Origin: Akkermansiaceae bacterium UBA1315
GTDB taxonomy: Bacteria > Verrucomicrobiota > Verrucomicrobiia > Verrucomicrobiales > Akkermansiaceae
Direction: 5' to 3'
Length of the DNA: 58,695 nucleotides
NCBI GenBank assembly: GCA_002307065.1
Contig: DBTN01000033.1
Location: 57,202-115,896 of the forward strand
Positions within the stretch are counted from its first letter, which is position 1, and every line of letters begins with the position of its first letter. Made by a program: the position numbers and the translations under genes. Shown one piece after another: positions 1 through 8,247 of the stretch. The notes under the pieces were generated by a model that had not been told where the DNA came from, searched no databases, and saw only the letters and a list, made by a program, of their open reading frames with translations.

Positions 1-482
1 CCCGGATCCAGGTCGAGCACCCGGTTACCGAGGAAGTCATGGGCTGTGAGTTGATCAAGGAGCAAATCCGCGTCGCCGCCGGTGAGCCGCTCTCCCGCCA
101 CGTTCTGAAAGCCAACCCGCGAGGCCACTCGATCGAGTGCCGGATCAATGCGGAAGATCCTTTCAACAATTTCACCCCGAGCCCGGGAACGATCGCTCTC
201 TGGTATGCTCCGGGCGGAAAAGGCGTCCGCGTCGACACCCACGTTTATTCCGGTTACACGGTGCCGCCGCATTACGATTCGATGATCGCCAAGCTCATCG
301 TCACCGGTGCCACCCGTGAGATCGCCATTTCCCGCATGAAACGCGCCCTTGGCGAATTCATGATCCGTGGCATCAAAACGACGATTCCTTTCCAACAGGA
401 AATCATCGCTCACCCGGACTTCGCCGCCGGAACCTACGACATCGGCTGGGTCGCCCGTTACCTCGAAGAGCGGAAAGCCTGA
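1..482 (+). CDS. accC: Biotin carboxylase subunit of acetyl-CoA carboxylase, C-terminal part
   Basis: Only the last 160 residues or so lie in the window; the frame is open to the left edge (codons start at base 3). The enzyme carboxylates the biotin of the carrier protein with ATP and bicarbonate, the first half-reaction of malonyl-CoA synthesis. Visible family motifs, in order, are RIQVEHPVTEEV, the GHSIECRINAEDP segment that carries a catalytic Arg, PSPGTI, APGGKGVRVDTHVYSGY and YDSMIAKLI. These match the end of the ATP-grasp fold and the C-terminal biotin carboxylase domain. The C-terminus is at the usual place, with no fused biotinyl domain, so this is the stand-alone bacterial type. An accB gene would be expected to the left, outside the window. 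Confidence 0.95.
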   Translation, partial: RIQVEHPVTEEVMGCELIKEQIRVAAGEPLSRHVLKANPRGHSIECRINAEDPFNNFTPSPGTIALWYAPGGKGVRVDTHVYSGYTVPPHYDSMIAKLIVTGATREIAISRMKRALGEFMIRGIKTTIPFQQEIIAHPDFAAGTYDIGWVARYLEERKA

Positions 483-528
483 TTTCTCCTTCCTTGATAA
501 TAGGTAACTTTTTGATACCTTTTGACGC

Positions 529-696
529 GTGCCCCGGAAAATTCGTGAACTGATCACGGAACTTGAAAAAGCAGGTTTCGAAAACCGGGGAGGCAAAGGG
601 AGTCATCGCAATTTTCGCCATCTCGCGACCGGTATCAAAATAACGATTTCGGGAAAACCCGGTGATGACGCTAAGAATTATCAGGAAAAAGATTGA
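529..696 (+). CDS. hicA: HicA-type mRNA interferase toxin
   Basis: A 55-residue protein starting at GTG. It has the compact HicA double-stranded-RNA-binding-like fold signature: an N-terminal helix (RELITELEKAGF), then GGKGSHRNFRH, in which the His after GS is the expected catalytic residue, then a short strand and the KPGDDAKNYQ tail. HicA toxins cleave mRNA and are neutralised by HicB. The stop codon TGA overlaps the TTG start of the next gene, which points to translational coupling with the antitoxin. It is slightly shorter than typical HicA, and toxicity cannot be judged from sequence. The family call rests on the GSH motif, the size and the adjacent HicB-like gene. Confidence 0.8.
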   Translation: MPRKIRELITELEKAGFENRGGKGSHRNFRHLATGIKITISGKPGDDAKNYQEKD

Positions 697-950
697 AAAC
701 GCGCCCTCGAACAGATCAATGGATGAACAAGGAAACCGATAAATATCACCGCTGGGTGGCTTGGTCCGAAGAGGATCAGGTTTACGTCGGGAGATGCCCT
801 GATCTTTTTTCTGGCGGAGTTCATGGAGACGATCCGATCAAGGTGGCGCGCGAACTCGAAAAGGTCATCGATGAATGGGCATTGGATTTCCGCCAGTCGG
901 GAGAGCCGCTTCCACCAGTTCGCGTCAAGCCGATGATGGAAGTCGCATGA
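693..950 (+). CDS. hicB: HicB-type antitoxin, short form
   Basis: An 85-residue protein, or 75 if the ATG at 723 is used instead of TTG. It has the partial RNase H-like HicB N-domain: VAWSEEDQVYVGRCPDLFSGGVHGDDP, then a helix (KVARELEKVIDEWALDF) and GEPLPPV. HicB binds and blocks HicA. Many HicB proteins carry a C-terminal ribbon-helix-helix or HTH DNA-binding domain. This one ends soon after the fold, so it may not repress its own promoter unaided. The TTG start overlaps the hicA stop, and its own stop overlaps the thiE start (ATGA), giving a three-gene overlapping chain. TTG is favoured because it continues the coupling with hicA, but ATG 723 is equally possible. Confidence 0.78.
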   Translation: MKTRPRTDQWMNKETDKYHRWVAWSEEDQVYVGRCPDLFSGGVHGDDPIKVARELEKVIDEWALDFRQSGEPLPPVRVKPMMEVA

Positions 951-1588
951 TGATTCAGAACGCGAAGCTCTACGGTATCCTTGACCTCGGTTACGTCGCG
1001 GAGGCCGATGCGGAAAAAATCACGCGCGGCCTCTTAGCCGGTGGCGCGGATCTTTTGCAGCTTCGTGCGAAAGGAAAAGATCTGGCTCTGATCGAATCTG
1101 TCGCCAACCGGTTGCTGCCGATTTGTCGGGAAGCGGGCATTCCTTTCATCCTGAACGATTTCCCTGAGCTCGCGAAAAAAATCGATGCCGATGGCGTTCA
1201 CATCGGTCAGGACGATGGGCCGTTGGCGGATGCACGCGAAGTCGTCGGCCCAGGGAAAATCATTGGGCGCTCGACTCATTCGTTAGAGCAGGCCCGGGCG
1301 GCGCTTGCCGAGGGCTTCGACTACATCGGTTTCGGTCCGCTTTTTCCGACACCGACGAAATTGGGTCGGCCTGCGATCGGCTTGGAGGCCGTGGCGACCA
1401 TGGAAACAGAAGTCGGCTCGAAAATCCCGGCGTTTTGCATTGGCGGGATCAACGTTGAGACGTTGCCGGAAGTCCTCAGCGCCGGAGCTCGCCGGGTGGT
1501 GATCGTCTCCGCATTGCTGCAAGCACCCGACGTTGCGGCAGCCACTACAGCGGTGAAAGATACTCTCGAAAACGCCCCCCAGCTTTAA
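947..1588 (+). CDS. thiE: Thiamine-phosphate synthase
   Basis: A 213-residue TIM-barrel enzyme that joins hydroxymethylpyrimidine diphosphate to thiazole phosphate, giving thiamine phosphate. Family landmarks are LLQLRAKGKD (pyrimidine diphosphate site), FILNDFPELAKKI with ADGVHIGQDD (Mg and phosphate contacts), GRSTHSLEQA, DYIGFGPLFPTPTK and CIGGI near the C-terminus (phosphate binding). The start is the first of two adjacent ATGs and overlaps the hicB stop by 4 bases. A longer in-frame extension upstream lies inside hicB and has no thiE homology. No TPP riboswitch is recognisable upstream, where hicB coding sequence sits. Expression is therefore probably tied to the hicAB transcript, or to a promoter inside it. 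Confidence 0.93.
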   Translation: MMIQNAKLYGILDLGYVAEADAEKITRGLLAGGADLLQLRAKGKDLALIESVANRLLPICREAGIPFILNDFPELAKKIDADGVHIGQDDGPLADAREVVGPGKIIGRSTHSLEQARAALAEGFDYIGFGPLFPTPTKLGRPAIGLEAVATMETEVGSKIPAFCIGGINVETLPEVLSAGARRVVIVSALLQAPDVAAATTAVKDTLENAPQL

Positions 1589-1591
1589 CTC

Positions 1592-2539
1592 ATGTCATCT
1601 GCATCCTCCGTTATCATTGGTGGCACCATCGCCATCGATCACATCAAAACCACCACTTCCGAGGCCGCGAACCTGCTCGGCGGTTCCGCTTCCTACGCTT
1701 CCATCGCCGCCTCGTATTACGACGCACCGGTTCACGCCGTCGGCATCATCGGCAAGGATTTTCCGCAGGAGCATCTCGATTTGCTGAAAGCCCGCGGCAT
1801 TTCCTTCGAGGGCATCGAGCGCTCGGAAGGTGATTCCTTTTCCTGGTCCGGAGAATACCACGAAAACATGAATGACCGGACGACCCGTCAGGTGGCGCTG
1901 AACGTTTTGGAGAATTGGGTGGTGAAAATCCCGGCTTCGATTGCCGATGCGCCGATCGCAGTGCTGGCGAACATGTCGCCGGACAATCAGATCCAGATGC
2001 TCGATCAGCTCACGTCACCGGCGTTTGTGGTCGCCGATACCATGGACCTCTGGATCAGCATCGCGAACGACCGGTTGCACGATGTGCTGAAGCGGATCGA
2101 TCTGCTGGTCATCAACGAAAGCGAAGCCCGCGAATTTGTCGAAACGTCGAACCTGATTATCGCCGGAAAACGGCTCCTGGAAAAAGGGCCCCGCTATGTC
2201 GTGATCAAGCTCGGTGAATTTGGTGCGATGCTTTTCGCCGCGGATGAAAGCCCAGAACTTTCCCACGAGAACTTCTTCCGCTGTGCCGCCTTCCCGCTCG
2301 GAACCGTGGCCGATCCGACCGGTGCTGGAGATTCCTTCCTCGGTGCCCTGGCGGGCTACCTCGCGGCAAGCGGCCGGACGGAATTTTCGTTCACCGACAT
2401 TCGCGAAGCGGTCGTGCAAGGCTCCGTCGTTGCGTCTTTCACCTGTGAGGCGTTCTCCACCCGACGTCTCCAACAAGTCACCCGCGCCGATATTGAACAG
2501 CGACTTCAGTTTTTGAAGTCTATCACTCATTGGCCCTGA
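1592..2539 (+). CDS. PfkB-family carbohydrate/nucleoside kinase
   Basis: A 315-residue ribokinase-superfamily protein. The N-terminus has the typical GGTIAID strand and the LLGGSASYASIAAS substrate-binding glycine motif. The C-terminal PfkB signature DPTGAGDSFLGAL is present, with the catalytic Asp at about residue 247. INESEAREF and YVVIKLGEFGA also match the family. It should phosphorylate a sugar or nucleoside with ATP. The substrate cannot be fixed from sequence, although the overall pattern resembles the adenosine-kinase/sugar-kinase group common in Verrucomicrobia. It starts 3 bases after thiE and so is very likely co-transcribed with it. A role in thiamine metabolism is possible but unsupported. 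Confidence 0.85.
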   Translation: MSSASSVIIGGTIAIDHIKTTTSEAANLLGGSASYASIAASYYDAPVHAVGIIGKDFPQEHLDLLKARGISFEGIERSEGDSFSWSGEYHENMNDRTTRQVALNVLENWVVKIPASIADAPIAVLANMSPDNQIQMLDQLTSPAFVVADTMDLWISIANDRLHDVLKRIDLLVINESEAREFVETSNLIIAGKRLLEKGPRYVVIKLGEFGAMLFAADESPELSHENFFRCAAFPLGTVADPTGAGDSFLGALAGYLAASGRTEFSFTDIREAVVQGSVVASFTCEAFSTRRLQQVTRADIEQRLQFLKSITHWP

Positions 2540-2748
2540 GAGATTTCAATCAAACGATCGATTCTGAGGATTCAAGCAATTTTCCCGAAAATATTGAACG
2601 TTTTTACGGTTTGGGTGACAATATTGCCTTGCAGCCATCGATATTGCCCGATAGGAATTTTTCATCATGTAGACGGGTAAATGCGTTTCTTGCGCGACCT
2701 GTCGAAATGCCCTCGCTCTCCAGCGAAAATCCATAAAATCTAGTCGCC

Positions 2749-3705
2749 ATGAACACCATTCTTTCCCGTTTTGTCCTGGCTGCCTTAGCCACCACCGGTT
2801 TTGGATCCGCCGTTGAAGTCGCGACGACTCCGGTGGGGTATGTGAGCCAGACTCTTCAAGCTAATGCGTTTAATTCGATAGGTCTTACATTGCACAAATC
2901 TCCTTTAGTTTCTAGTCAGCTAACCGAAGTTACAGCAAACTCTGTGTCTAGTTCTTTGCTAGATTTCACTAGTTTATTAACACCAGGTTCTACATACATT
3001 TTAGAAATTACGAGTGGAACGGGAGTAGGGACTATACAGGAAGTTACTTCATGGGATGGGGATACTCTGAGTCTGCCGCAAAATTTAACTTTGGTGGGAG
3101 TGGTGATTGGTGACTCTTTCAAAATCAGGAAAGCCCCTACGTTAGAGGAGGTGTTTGGAACAACCGTAACAGTTTTGGCAAAAGGTTTTAATGCGGGAGC
3201 GGCTGATATTGTTTGGGTTCCTGATGGAAATGCTGGCTATACGAGATATTTTCTTCATGCATCGAATGCTTGGAGAAACGCAGCGAACTCAGCAGCATCA
3301 CCGAATATTCCGTTGGTTTACACTGACGGAATTCTCATAGAGAAAGGATCTGCTTCTGCCTCATTAGTAATATCCGGCGAGCTTAAAAAAGAAGGAACTA
3401 ACGCCGTAATCGTCAAAGGTTTTAATCTTATTTCGGTGGTGGCACCGGTTGGATCAACTTTACAAAATCTGGGACTAGAGGATGACTTGGCTTCAGGATT
3501 CAATGCTGGGGCAGCGGATATTGTATGGGTTCCGGTCTCCGCAGGTCAATACGCCCGCTATTTTCGGCATAACACTGCAGGTTGGAGGAGTGCTGATACC
3601 AATGTAAATGTTACGGTCGATGTTCCCTTGCCGAGTGCGATTTTAATTGAGAGAGGCGGGGCTTCAAAAAATATTTCACTGAAAACCCCTAATTACTCTT
3701 TCTGA
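2749..3705 (+). CDS. TIGR02597-type exported protein with internal repeat
   Basis: A 318-residue protein with an N-terminal signal peptide (SRFVLAALATTGFGSAVEVA). It contains a duplicated module: GFNAGAADIVWVP followed by a Tyr-Arg-Tyr-Phe motif and a Trp-Arg occurs at about residues 146-205 and again at 249-312, each ending in an ILIE-K/R-G strand. This arrangement matches the TIGR02597 family, which I recall from Verrucomicrobia and Planctomycetes; its function is unknown. The gene is visibly richer in A and T, with more A/T third positions, than thiE or lepB on either side. It is followed at once by a PEP-CTERM protein, so both may be surface or extracellular components made together. Catalytic residues are not apparent. 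Confidence 0.72.
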   Translation: MNTILSRFVLAALATTGFGSAVEVATTPVGYVSQTLQANAFNSIGLTLHKSPLVSSQLTEVTANSVSSSLLDFTSLLTPGSTYILEITSGTGVGTIQEVTSWDGDTLSLPQNLTLVGVVIGDSFKIRKAPTLEEVFGTTVTVLAKGFNAGAADIVWVPDGNAGYTRYFLHASNAWRNAANSAASPNIPLVYTDGILIEKGSASASLVISGELKKEGTNAVIVKGFNLISVVAPVGSTLQNLGLEDDLASGFNAGAADIVWVPVSAGQYARYFRHNTAGWRSADTNVNVTVDVPLPSAILIERGGASKNISLKTPNYSF

Positions 3706-3721
3706 ATTTTTGCCGCTATCT

Positions 3722-4390
3722 ATGAAAATTAAATTAATATTTAGTGCGCTTGCTGGCGCGATTGTCCTGGGTTCAGCAGATGCTGGTACCGTTCTCGCGA
3801 CTAACATAAATACTGCTGAAGGAGATACCGTTATTACGTCTTCTTCGGGAGCTTTGATCGATGGTGGAGTGGTGGCCGTAGGTTATTTTCTTTCTACTTT
3901 TGATGTGGCTGCTGCTGTAGCAGCAAATGATTACGATGCTCTGATTTCAAATTTCGTAACAATTAATTCATCGTTTGTTGGTGAAACCACTGTTGATTTT
4001 GGCGTAGATTTGGCTGGATACTATACGCTTTCGTCTTTTGATTATGGTGCCCCGAGTGTCGAAAGTTTAGGGCGTATTTTATACACGTTTTTTGGCGACG
4101 GTATTACATTGGGAAGTTCTACTGAGATCGGGTTGGTTGAGTTTTCGGAAGTTATAGATTCTGATAATCCAACTCCAGATAGTAACCGCCTTCGCTTGTT
4201 TACGGAACAAACTGGTGGCGAATGGACAGTTCTAATTGGGGCTACTGGTACTAGCGTTACCGTCGATCTAACTTCTGTAGGCTTAGGTATTGTTGAAACT
4301 CCATCTTTTGTGTTACAAACAATTCCGGAAACATCCACCGCGATATTAGGTGCTTTTGGGGCGCTTGGTCTTCTCCGGCGGCGGCGGTGA
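3722..4390 (+). CDS. PEP-CTERM-sorted exported protein
   Basis: A 222-residue protein with an N-terminal signal peptide (KLIFSALAGAIVLGSADA) and a C-terminal tripartite sorting tail: IPETS, a short hydrophobic segment AILGAFGALGLL, and the basic cluster RRRR. This is the PEP-CTERM layout read by exosortase, giving cleavage and delivery to the surface or extracellular matrix. The middle has no motif I recognise and is rich in Ser, Thr, Val and Gly, consistent with a beta-structured exoprotein. The ATG here is preferred over an upstream in-frame TTG because it gives a clean signal peptide. Base composition is as AT-rich as the preceding gene, 16 bases upstream. No exosortase gene lies in the window. 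Confidence 0.8.
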   Translation: MKIKLIFSALAGAIVLGSADAGTVLATNINTAEGDTVITSSSGALIDGGVVAVGYFLSTFDVAAAVAANDYDALISNFVTINSSFVGETTVDFGVDLAGYYTLSSFDYGAPSVESLGRILYTFFGDGITLGSSTEIGLVEFSEVIDSDNPTPDSNRLRLFTEQTGGEWTVLIGATGTSVTVDLTSVGLGIVETPSFVLQTIPETSTAILGAFGALGLLRRRR

Positions 4391-4416
4391 GGCGGTGGGT
4401 TTCCAAAATGGATTTT

Positions 4417-4446
4417 TAAAAGGCGGGCTTTGGCTCGCCTTTTTTA
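4417..4446 (+). terminator. Rho-independent terminator after the PEP-CTERM gene
   Basis: An 11-bp stem, AAAAGGCGGGC paired with GCTCGCCTTTT (one G-T wobble), closes a four-base loop and runs straight into a T tract. It ends the transcript of the two exported proteins before lepB begins on the same strand. Confidence 0.85.
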
Positions 4447-4528
4447 TTTCGGTAAGGGGAGGACGGTAGTGGCGACCGGTTGAAGGTCCGCGCTTGCGCT
4501 GGGACGGTTCTGGTACAAGACTGCGGGC

Positions 4529-5719
4529 ATGTTCACGGCGAAGTGGAAAAAAGAGGCGAAGCTGCTCGCGAAAGGGGCGCGAAAGTTCGTCAATTACAAA
4601 CGCGATGTGCTGAAGCCAGAGCGGGTGGAGGAAATCGAATCGCGCCGTGACGATTTGTTGGCGGCGTTGAAGGCGGGAGATCGCGCGCGATCGGATGAGG
4701 CGTCGAAACAGCTTCGGGCGACTTGTGAAAACTCGCTGCCACGGGAAAAACCGCCTGGCTGGCTGGAGGAGAACGTCGAGGTGATGTTCGTGGCGATCGT
4801 CATCGCTCTTGGGCTTCGCGCTTATTATTTGCAGCCGTTTCGAATCCCAACCGGTTCGATGCAGCCGACGCTCAACGGAATTGTCGGCACGCCTTTGAAA
4901 AAAGCCGATTGGCCAAGCCTTCCGCAGCGGCTGCTGGAAAAAGTTCTGCGGGGGAGATCTTACATTTACGTCGAGAATGACAAGGATCGCCGGATCACGG
5001 CTCTTGGCGATTTGCAGTTCATGCATTTTTTCAGTCGTTCGCAGATTTCGTTCGCGGATTCCGCGCCGTTGAGACTGCCGGCACCGGTTTCGCCCATGCG
5101 GGAAATCGGGTTGGATCAAGCGTTGCGGGTCGTCGGGGCAAACAACGGCACCTTGCCGAAAGGCACCGTGTTGGGCGAGGGGACGATCGATACGGGCGAT
5201 CTCGTGCTGGTGAACAAATTTTCTTACCATTTCCGCAAGCCCAAGCGCGGCGAAGTTTTTGTTTTCGATACCATCGGCATCCGCGGTATCAAGGAGCGCA
5301 GCGGTCCGCAAGGTGCGGGTTCTCACTACATCAAGAGATTGGCGGGAGTGCCGGGCGACACGCTTTCGATCCGTCCGCCGAATCTTTACGTCGATGGCAA
5401 GCTCGCCAAAGAAGCGGGATTTCAGAAAGTGATCGAGGGTGCACCGCCCTTCACCAGTGCCGGTTATGTCCTGGCAAATGCGGGCGAACCAGGGATGTAT
5501 AAAAATCCACCGGTGATTTATCTGACAAAACCGAGCGACACGTTGACGCTGGCTGCCGAAGCTCCGCCCGGGATGCGTGAATACGCCGCTCTTGGTGACA
5601 ACACGAACAACTCGCTCGACTCGCGCTACTGGGGAACGGTGAAGGAGTTCAATCTTGTCGGCCCCGCGCTTTTTTCATTGTGGCCGATCACCACCGGTCA
5701 CTGGGGTTTCATCCGCTGA
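4529..5719 (+). CDS. lepB: Signal peptidase I
   Basis: A 396-residue membrane protease that removes signal peptides from Sec and Tat exported proteins. A charged, helical 75-residue N-terminal region precedes one membrane segment (about 84-100, VMFVAIVIALGLRAYYL). The catalytic serine is S110 in PTGSMQPTL, and the general-base lysine is K269 in YIKRLAGVPGD. The C-terminal box GDNTNNSLDSRYWG is also present. The protein is longer than most LepB because of the N-terminal extension and an insert of about 100 residues between the Ser and Lys boxes (about 120-225). Such inserts occur in other phyla and I see no defect. The following gene begins 2 bases after the stop, suggesting one transcript. 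Confidence 0.95.
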   Translation: MFTAKWKKEAKLLAKGARKFVNYKRDVLKPERVEEIESRRDDLLAALKAGDRARSDEASKQLRATCENSLPREKPPGWLEENVEVMFVAIVIALGLRAYYLQPFRIPTGSMQPTLNGIVGTPLKKADWPSLPQRLLEKVLRGRSYIYVENDKDRRITALGDLQFMHFFSRSQISFADSAPLRLPAPVSPMREIGLDQALRVVGANNGTLPKGTVLGEGTIDTGDLVLVNKFSYHFRKPKRGEVFVFDTIGIRGIKERSGPQGAGSHYIKRLAGVPGDTLSIRPPNLYVDGKLAKEAGFQKVIEGAPPFTSAGYVLANAGEPGMYKNPPVIYLTKPSDTLTLAAEAPPGMREYAALGDNTNNSLDSRYWGTVKEFNLVGPALFSLWPITTGHWGFIR

Positions 5720-5721
5720 TC

Positions 5722-6561
5722 GTGTCCGTTTCTTCCGAGATCACCCGCCGGGCGAAGTCGAATCTGGCGTTCGCCCTCAACATTCTGCCGCGCGAACGCC
5801 GGGAGGACATGGTGATTTTTTACGCGTTTTGTCGGACGATGGATGATCTGGCGGATGATCTTTCCGTCCCGGCGGCAGAGCGTGCGGAGGCGTTGGAATA
5901 TTGGAAAAACGGGCTCGAAACCGGTTTTGATGGAGCGGGAGAATTCGAGCGCGAAGTCGTGGCGATGCGCGATCGGCACCATGTTCCGAACGAATTGCTG
6001 GTCGCGATCATTGAGGGCTGCCGGATGGATTTACACCCACAGCGGTTTGGAAATTGGGAGGAGCTTTCGGGGTACACGTGGAAAGTCGCGTGCGCCGTAG
6101 GGCTCGTTTCCGTGCGGCTCTTCGGCTGTCGCGAACCGCTTTCGGACCGGTATGCGGTGGCATTGGGAAATGCGCTGCAACTCACCAATATTTTGCGTGA
6201 TGTCGACGAGGATCTTTCCAACGGCATGCGGATTTATCTGCCGCTGGCGGACATGGCGCGGTTTCAATATACCGAGCGGGATTTGGTCGGCCGTGTTTAC
6301 GACGGGCGGTTTTTGGCGATGATGAGTTATCAGGCGGAGCGAGCGGAGGGTTTTTTCCGCGAGGCCGAGGAAATGCTGTCGCCGCTGGATCGGACGGCGC
6401 TGATCCCTGCCCGCATCATGGCGGAGGTTTACCGGACGCTGTTGGGGAAAATGCGGGACGATGGATTTAAGGTTTTTTCCAAGCGTTACAAGGTTTCCAA
6501 AGCCCGGAAGCTGGCGATTCTGTCGAAGCATCTGATTGCGCGATCGGCGAGAATCGAATAA
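5722..6561 (+). CDS. Squalene/phytoene synthase family protein
   Basis: A 279-residue all-helical isoprenoid synthase. The two Asp-rich Mg-diphosphate motifs are visible: DDLADD at about 41-46 and RDVDED at about 159-164, within QLTNILRDVDED, followed by RIYLP. These define head-to-head prenyl condensing enzymes (squalene, presqualene or phytoene synthases). It resembles HpnD-like proteins of hopanoid/squalene synthesis. No partner genes (hpnC, hpnE, squalene-hopene cyclase or desaturases) are in the window, so the product cannot be assigned. The GTG start lies just after the lepB stop; a longer in-frame start inside lepB is possible but adds no conserved sequence. Confidence 0.85.
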   Translation: MSVSSEITRRAKSNLAFALNILPRERREDMVIFYAFCRTMDDLADDLSVPAAERAEALEYWKNGLETGFDGAGEFEREVVAMRDRHHVPNELLVAIIEGCRMDLHPQRFGNWEELSGYTWKVACAVGLVSVRLFGCREPLSDRYAVALGNALQLTNILRDVDEDLSNGMRIYLPLADMARFQYTERDLVGRVYDGRFLAMMSYQAERAEGFFREAEEMLSPLDRTALIPARIMAEVYRTLLGKMRDDGFKVFSKRYKVSKARKLAILSKHLIARSARIE

Positions 6562-6591
6562 GCTCCGGCGGACCGCCGTCACAAGAACATC

Positions 6592-7041
6592 ATGAGCATT
6601 CAACCAGCCATCGTCGCAGGAGCCCTGAGCTTTCTGTTTCTCGCTTCCTGCACTCAACATCAGCAGCAAGGAGCTGGCATCGGCGCTCTGGGGGGCGCGG
6701 CTGTTGGAGCGTTGGCCGGGGATAGCGGCGGAGACGTAGTTCGCGGCGCGGCGGTTGGCGCGGCGCTCGGAACCGGTGTCGCGGCGCTGACGGAACAGCA
6801 GCGGCGCGAAGCGGCTCGTGATGACGGTTATTATCGCAACAGTAATCCTTATGGTGAGGCTCCGGCGGAAACGACGCCTTCCCGGCCCGCTGGCAATAGC
6901 TATCCCGTCGCCGAGCGGACCAACAATCCGGACCAAGTCATCAGTCCGTTTCCGCCTTACAACGTGATCGATGTCGCCGGTTTCCGCTCTGGGCAATTGG
7001 CGCGTGATCCGTCCAATCAGAAAATTTTCCGCATTCCATAA
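6592..7041 (+). CDS. Lipoprotein with glycine-zipper segment
   Basis: A 149-residue protein. The signal peptide ends in a lipobox (LASC) with the lipidated Cys at residue 20. It is followed by a glycine-zipper stretch (GAGIGALGGAAVGALAGD and GAAVGAALGTGVAAL, about 27-67) like those of SlyB/OmpA-type or YMGG-like proteins that insert into or self-associate at membranes. The rest is polar, Pro/Asn-rich and unconserved to my eye, ending in a short conserved-looking block (YNVIDVAGFRSGQLARDPSNQKIFRIP). Its role is probably structural in the envelope, next to the cell-wall amidase gene downstream. Confidence 0.75.
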   Translation: MSIQPAIVAGALSFLFLASCTQHQQQGAGIGALGGAAVGALAGDSGGDVVRGAAVGAALGTGVAALTEQQRREAARDDGYYRNSNPYGEAPAETTPSRPAGNSYPVAERTNNPDQVISPFPPYNVIDVAGFRSGQLARDPSNQKIFRIP

Positions 7042-7166
7042 ATCGATTGGAGAGGGGAAATGCGGGCGCGCACAGCGGGTTCATGGAACCGGTTGGGAAA
7101 ACAGGTTGTCATTTTTTTCAGGAAGCGCTAAACACGCCATTCGTAAGCGTTAAAAACCCCTTTCTC

Positions 7167-8210
7167 ATGGCATTTTTGGATCGATTCGCCTCGGCTATTC
7201 GCAACGTCGCCCCGGCGTTGGTGGCTGGCTGCGTGGTTTTGATGAGCCCGGAAGCGCGTGCGCAATCCGGATGGGATATTTCAAAAATCGAAGGCCGCGA
7301 ATACGTCTCGGTCGATAGCATCAAGAAGTTCTACAACTTCAACACGATGACCCGCTCGGGAAATCAGATCACTTTGGAAAACTCCAAGGTCGAAATGAAT
7401 CTGGAAATCGGCGGCATGGAGTGCCTGATGAACCGGGTGAAATTCGTCTTTTCCAACAAGGTGGAAGCGATTGGTTCGAAGGCGTATGTTTCGCGAATGG
7501 ATTTGGCGAAACTGATCGACCCGGTTCTACGGCCGAATTTCATCAAAAATGCCGGCGAGTTCCGCACGGTGATCCTCGATCCCGGTCACGGCGGAAAAGA
7601 TCCTGGGGCGACGAATCCCTTGGGAACTGAGGCGGGTTACAATCTGAAGGTCGCGGAATTGGTGAGAAGCCAGCTTTTGCTCAAAGGTTTCAAAGTCGTG
7701 ATGACTCGGAATACCGATCATTATCTTTCGCTTCAGGAGCGAGTGAGCGTGGCAAACAAGGTGATGGAAAATGCGATCTACATCAGCATCCATTTCAACT
7801 CCGGTGGGAACGCGGCGCGGGGAATTGAAACGTTCACGCTTTCTCCGCCGGGTGTCGCGCATTACGGACGCGATGTGGTGGCGGGTGACGCTCAAGCTCG
7901 CGCTGGGAATGAACATGATTCGGCCAATATCGCATTGGCGACGGCGGTTCACGGATCGGTTTTGAGAAACGTGATCGATACCAAAACGAAAAAATCCTAC
8001 ACCCTGGATCGAGGGATCAAACGCGCGCGTTACAGTGTCTTAACCGGTGTGAAGCACCCGGCGATTCTTTTTGAAGGTGGCTTCATGAGTCATCCGTATG
8101 AGGCGAAACTGATCAACAACGCGGCGTATCAGAAAGCGATCGCGAACGGGATCGTCTCCGCCGTGGGAACCTATCTGAACGCGGTGCGGCCAAAATTGGC
8201 AGCACAGTGA
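7167..8210 (+). CDS. N-acetylmuramoyl-L-alanine amidase (Amidase_3)
   Basis: A 347-residue secreted zinc hydrolase that cuts the bond between muramic acid and the peptide stem of peptidoglycan. The N-terminus is a signal peptide of about 33 residues ending in an ARAQ-type site. An N-terminal domain of about 100 residues precedes the Amidase_3 domain. Predicted zinc ligands are H141 (DPGHGG), E155 and H209 (SIHFNS); the catalytic Glu is E303 (ILFEGGFMSH). All key residues are present. The ATG used here is preferred over an upstream in-frame start that would bury the signal peptide behind 40 polar residues. The preceding 125 bases hold no gene and probably contain the promoter. Confidence 0.92.
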   Translation: MAFLDRFASAIRNVAPALVAGCVVLMSPEARAQSGWDISKIEGREYVSVDSIKKFYNFNTMTRSGNQITLENSKVEMNLEIGGMECLMNRVKFVFSNKVEAIGSKAYVSRMDLAKLIDPVLRPNFIKNAGEFRTVILDPGHGGKDPGATNPLGTEAGYNLKVAELVRSQLLLKGFKVVMTRNTDHYLSLQERVSVANKVMENAIYISIHFNSGGNAARGIETFTLSPPGVAHYGRDVVAGDAQARAGNEHDSANIALATAVHGSVLRNVIDTKTKKSYTLDRGIKRARYSVLTGVKHPAILFEGGFMSHPYEAKLINNAAYQKAIANGIVSAVGTYLNAVRPKLAAQ

Positions 8211-8247
8211 CGTCCATCGATTGGTTGCGGCGGCCATGGACTCGCCG

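Noticed and set aside
850..950. A TPP riboswitch upstream of thiE
   Set aside because: The upstream bases code for hicB and no THI-box (CUGAGA) structure is visible.
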